The notes beneath the pieces are model-generated. The model was not told the origin of the DNA, ran no database searches, and saw only the letters and a program-made list of their open reading frames with translations. This document shows, piece by piece, positions 63,928 through 64,000 of a stretch of DNA of 64,000 bases (its first letter is position 1; each line of letters opens with the position of its first letter). The DNA lies in contig DASYYH010000027.1 of NCBI GenBank assembly GCA_035934015.1, positions 1-64,000 on the forward strand, given 5' to 3'. Position numbers and translations under genes: made by a program. The stretch is from Candidatus Acidiferrales bacterium (GTDB taxonomy: Bacteria; Acidobacteriota; Terriglobia; Acidiferrales; UBA7541).

Positions 63928-64000
63928 CTTAGTCGCTGGAGCAAACGGCATCGATCCAATTACGGATAACCTCCGCCACGCCCTTTCTTTTAGGCAGTCC
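63928..64000 (-). CDS. 3' end of a gene entering from the right edge
   Basis: On the minus strand, the frame from the window edge encodes about 24 residues ending IRNWIDAVCSSD before TAA at 63930-63928. The sequence reads like a protein end with a helix, but it is too short for a family call and could be chance. Confidence 0.3.

Noticed and set aside
45600-64000. CRISPR array in the defence island
   Set aside because: No regularly spaced direct repeats and no cas-like genes were seen; the Cas4-like feature is only a RecB-type nuclease similarity.

Overview
The window looks like a chromosomal segment of a soil-type member of the Acidobacteriota (class Terriglobia is my best guess). This rests on gene content only: very large secreted BNR/sortilin-like beta-propeller proteins, a DPP-like S9 peptidase, an S-box riboswitch ahead of an aspartokinase, a CHAD/Ppx polyphosphate cluster and frequent GTG/TTG starts. 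No rRNA or other taxonomic marker is present, and the only structural RNA gene seen is tRNA-Arg(CCG).

Layout. 0-9 kb: thiol-disulfide oxidoreductase, fatty-acid desaturase, Tam-like methyltransferase, Tat-type secreted amidase, and a probable membrane-lipid group (GT28-like glycosyltransferase divergent from a PHP phosphoesterase coupled to a PAP2 phosphatase). 9-15.3 kb: a polyphosphate-centred cluster with polyphosphate glucokinase, a CHAD protein fused to an HD-like domain, SixA, Ppx/GppA and two adjacent thymidylate-kinase-like P-loop kinases. 15.3-21 kb: secreted GH38 alpha-mannosidase and a sodium:solute symporter. 21-25.7 kb: small membrane proteins, tRNA-Arg, MscS channel, a conserved small protein, a palindromic mini-element inside 12-bp direct repeats, and a SAM-I riboswitch ahead of an ACT-less aspartokinase. 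25.7-45.6 kb: two secreted BNR giants, an S9 peptidase, MBL hydrolase, diguanylate cyclase, YfiR plus hybrid histidine kinase, RpiR-type regulator, carotenoid-desaturase-like oxidoreductase and alpha/beta hydrolase.

45.9 kb to the right end is an accessory island. It opens with a ribbon-helix-helix protein and a small serine recombinase, continues with a chain of short overlapping genes, and carries a defence block: a RecB-like/DUF2779 nuclease, a three-gene operon on the minus strand (SNF2/RapA-like helicase, beta-class DNA methyltransferase, type III Res-like helicase-nuclease), and, divergently from it, a two-gene short-Argonaute system (TIR-APAZ-like protein plus a catalytically degenerate MID-PIWI protein, i.e. 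SPARTA-type). The tail holds a small unknown protein, an atypical methyltransferase and a HTH-like protein typical of mobile elements.

The most interesting system is the SPARTA-type pair with Argonaute as the second, overlapping gene, sharing a 91-bp divergent control region with the helicase-methylase-Res operon. Next in interest are the polyphosphate cluster with its kinase-like twins and the mini-element next to the SAM riboswitch. All functions are inferred from motifs read by eye; no database search was run.
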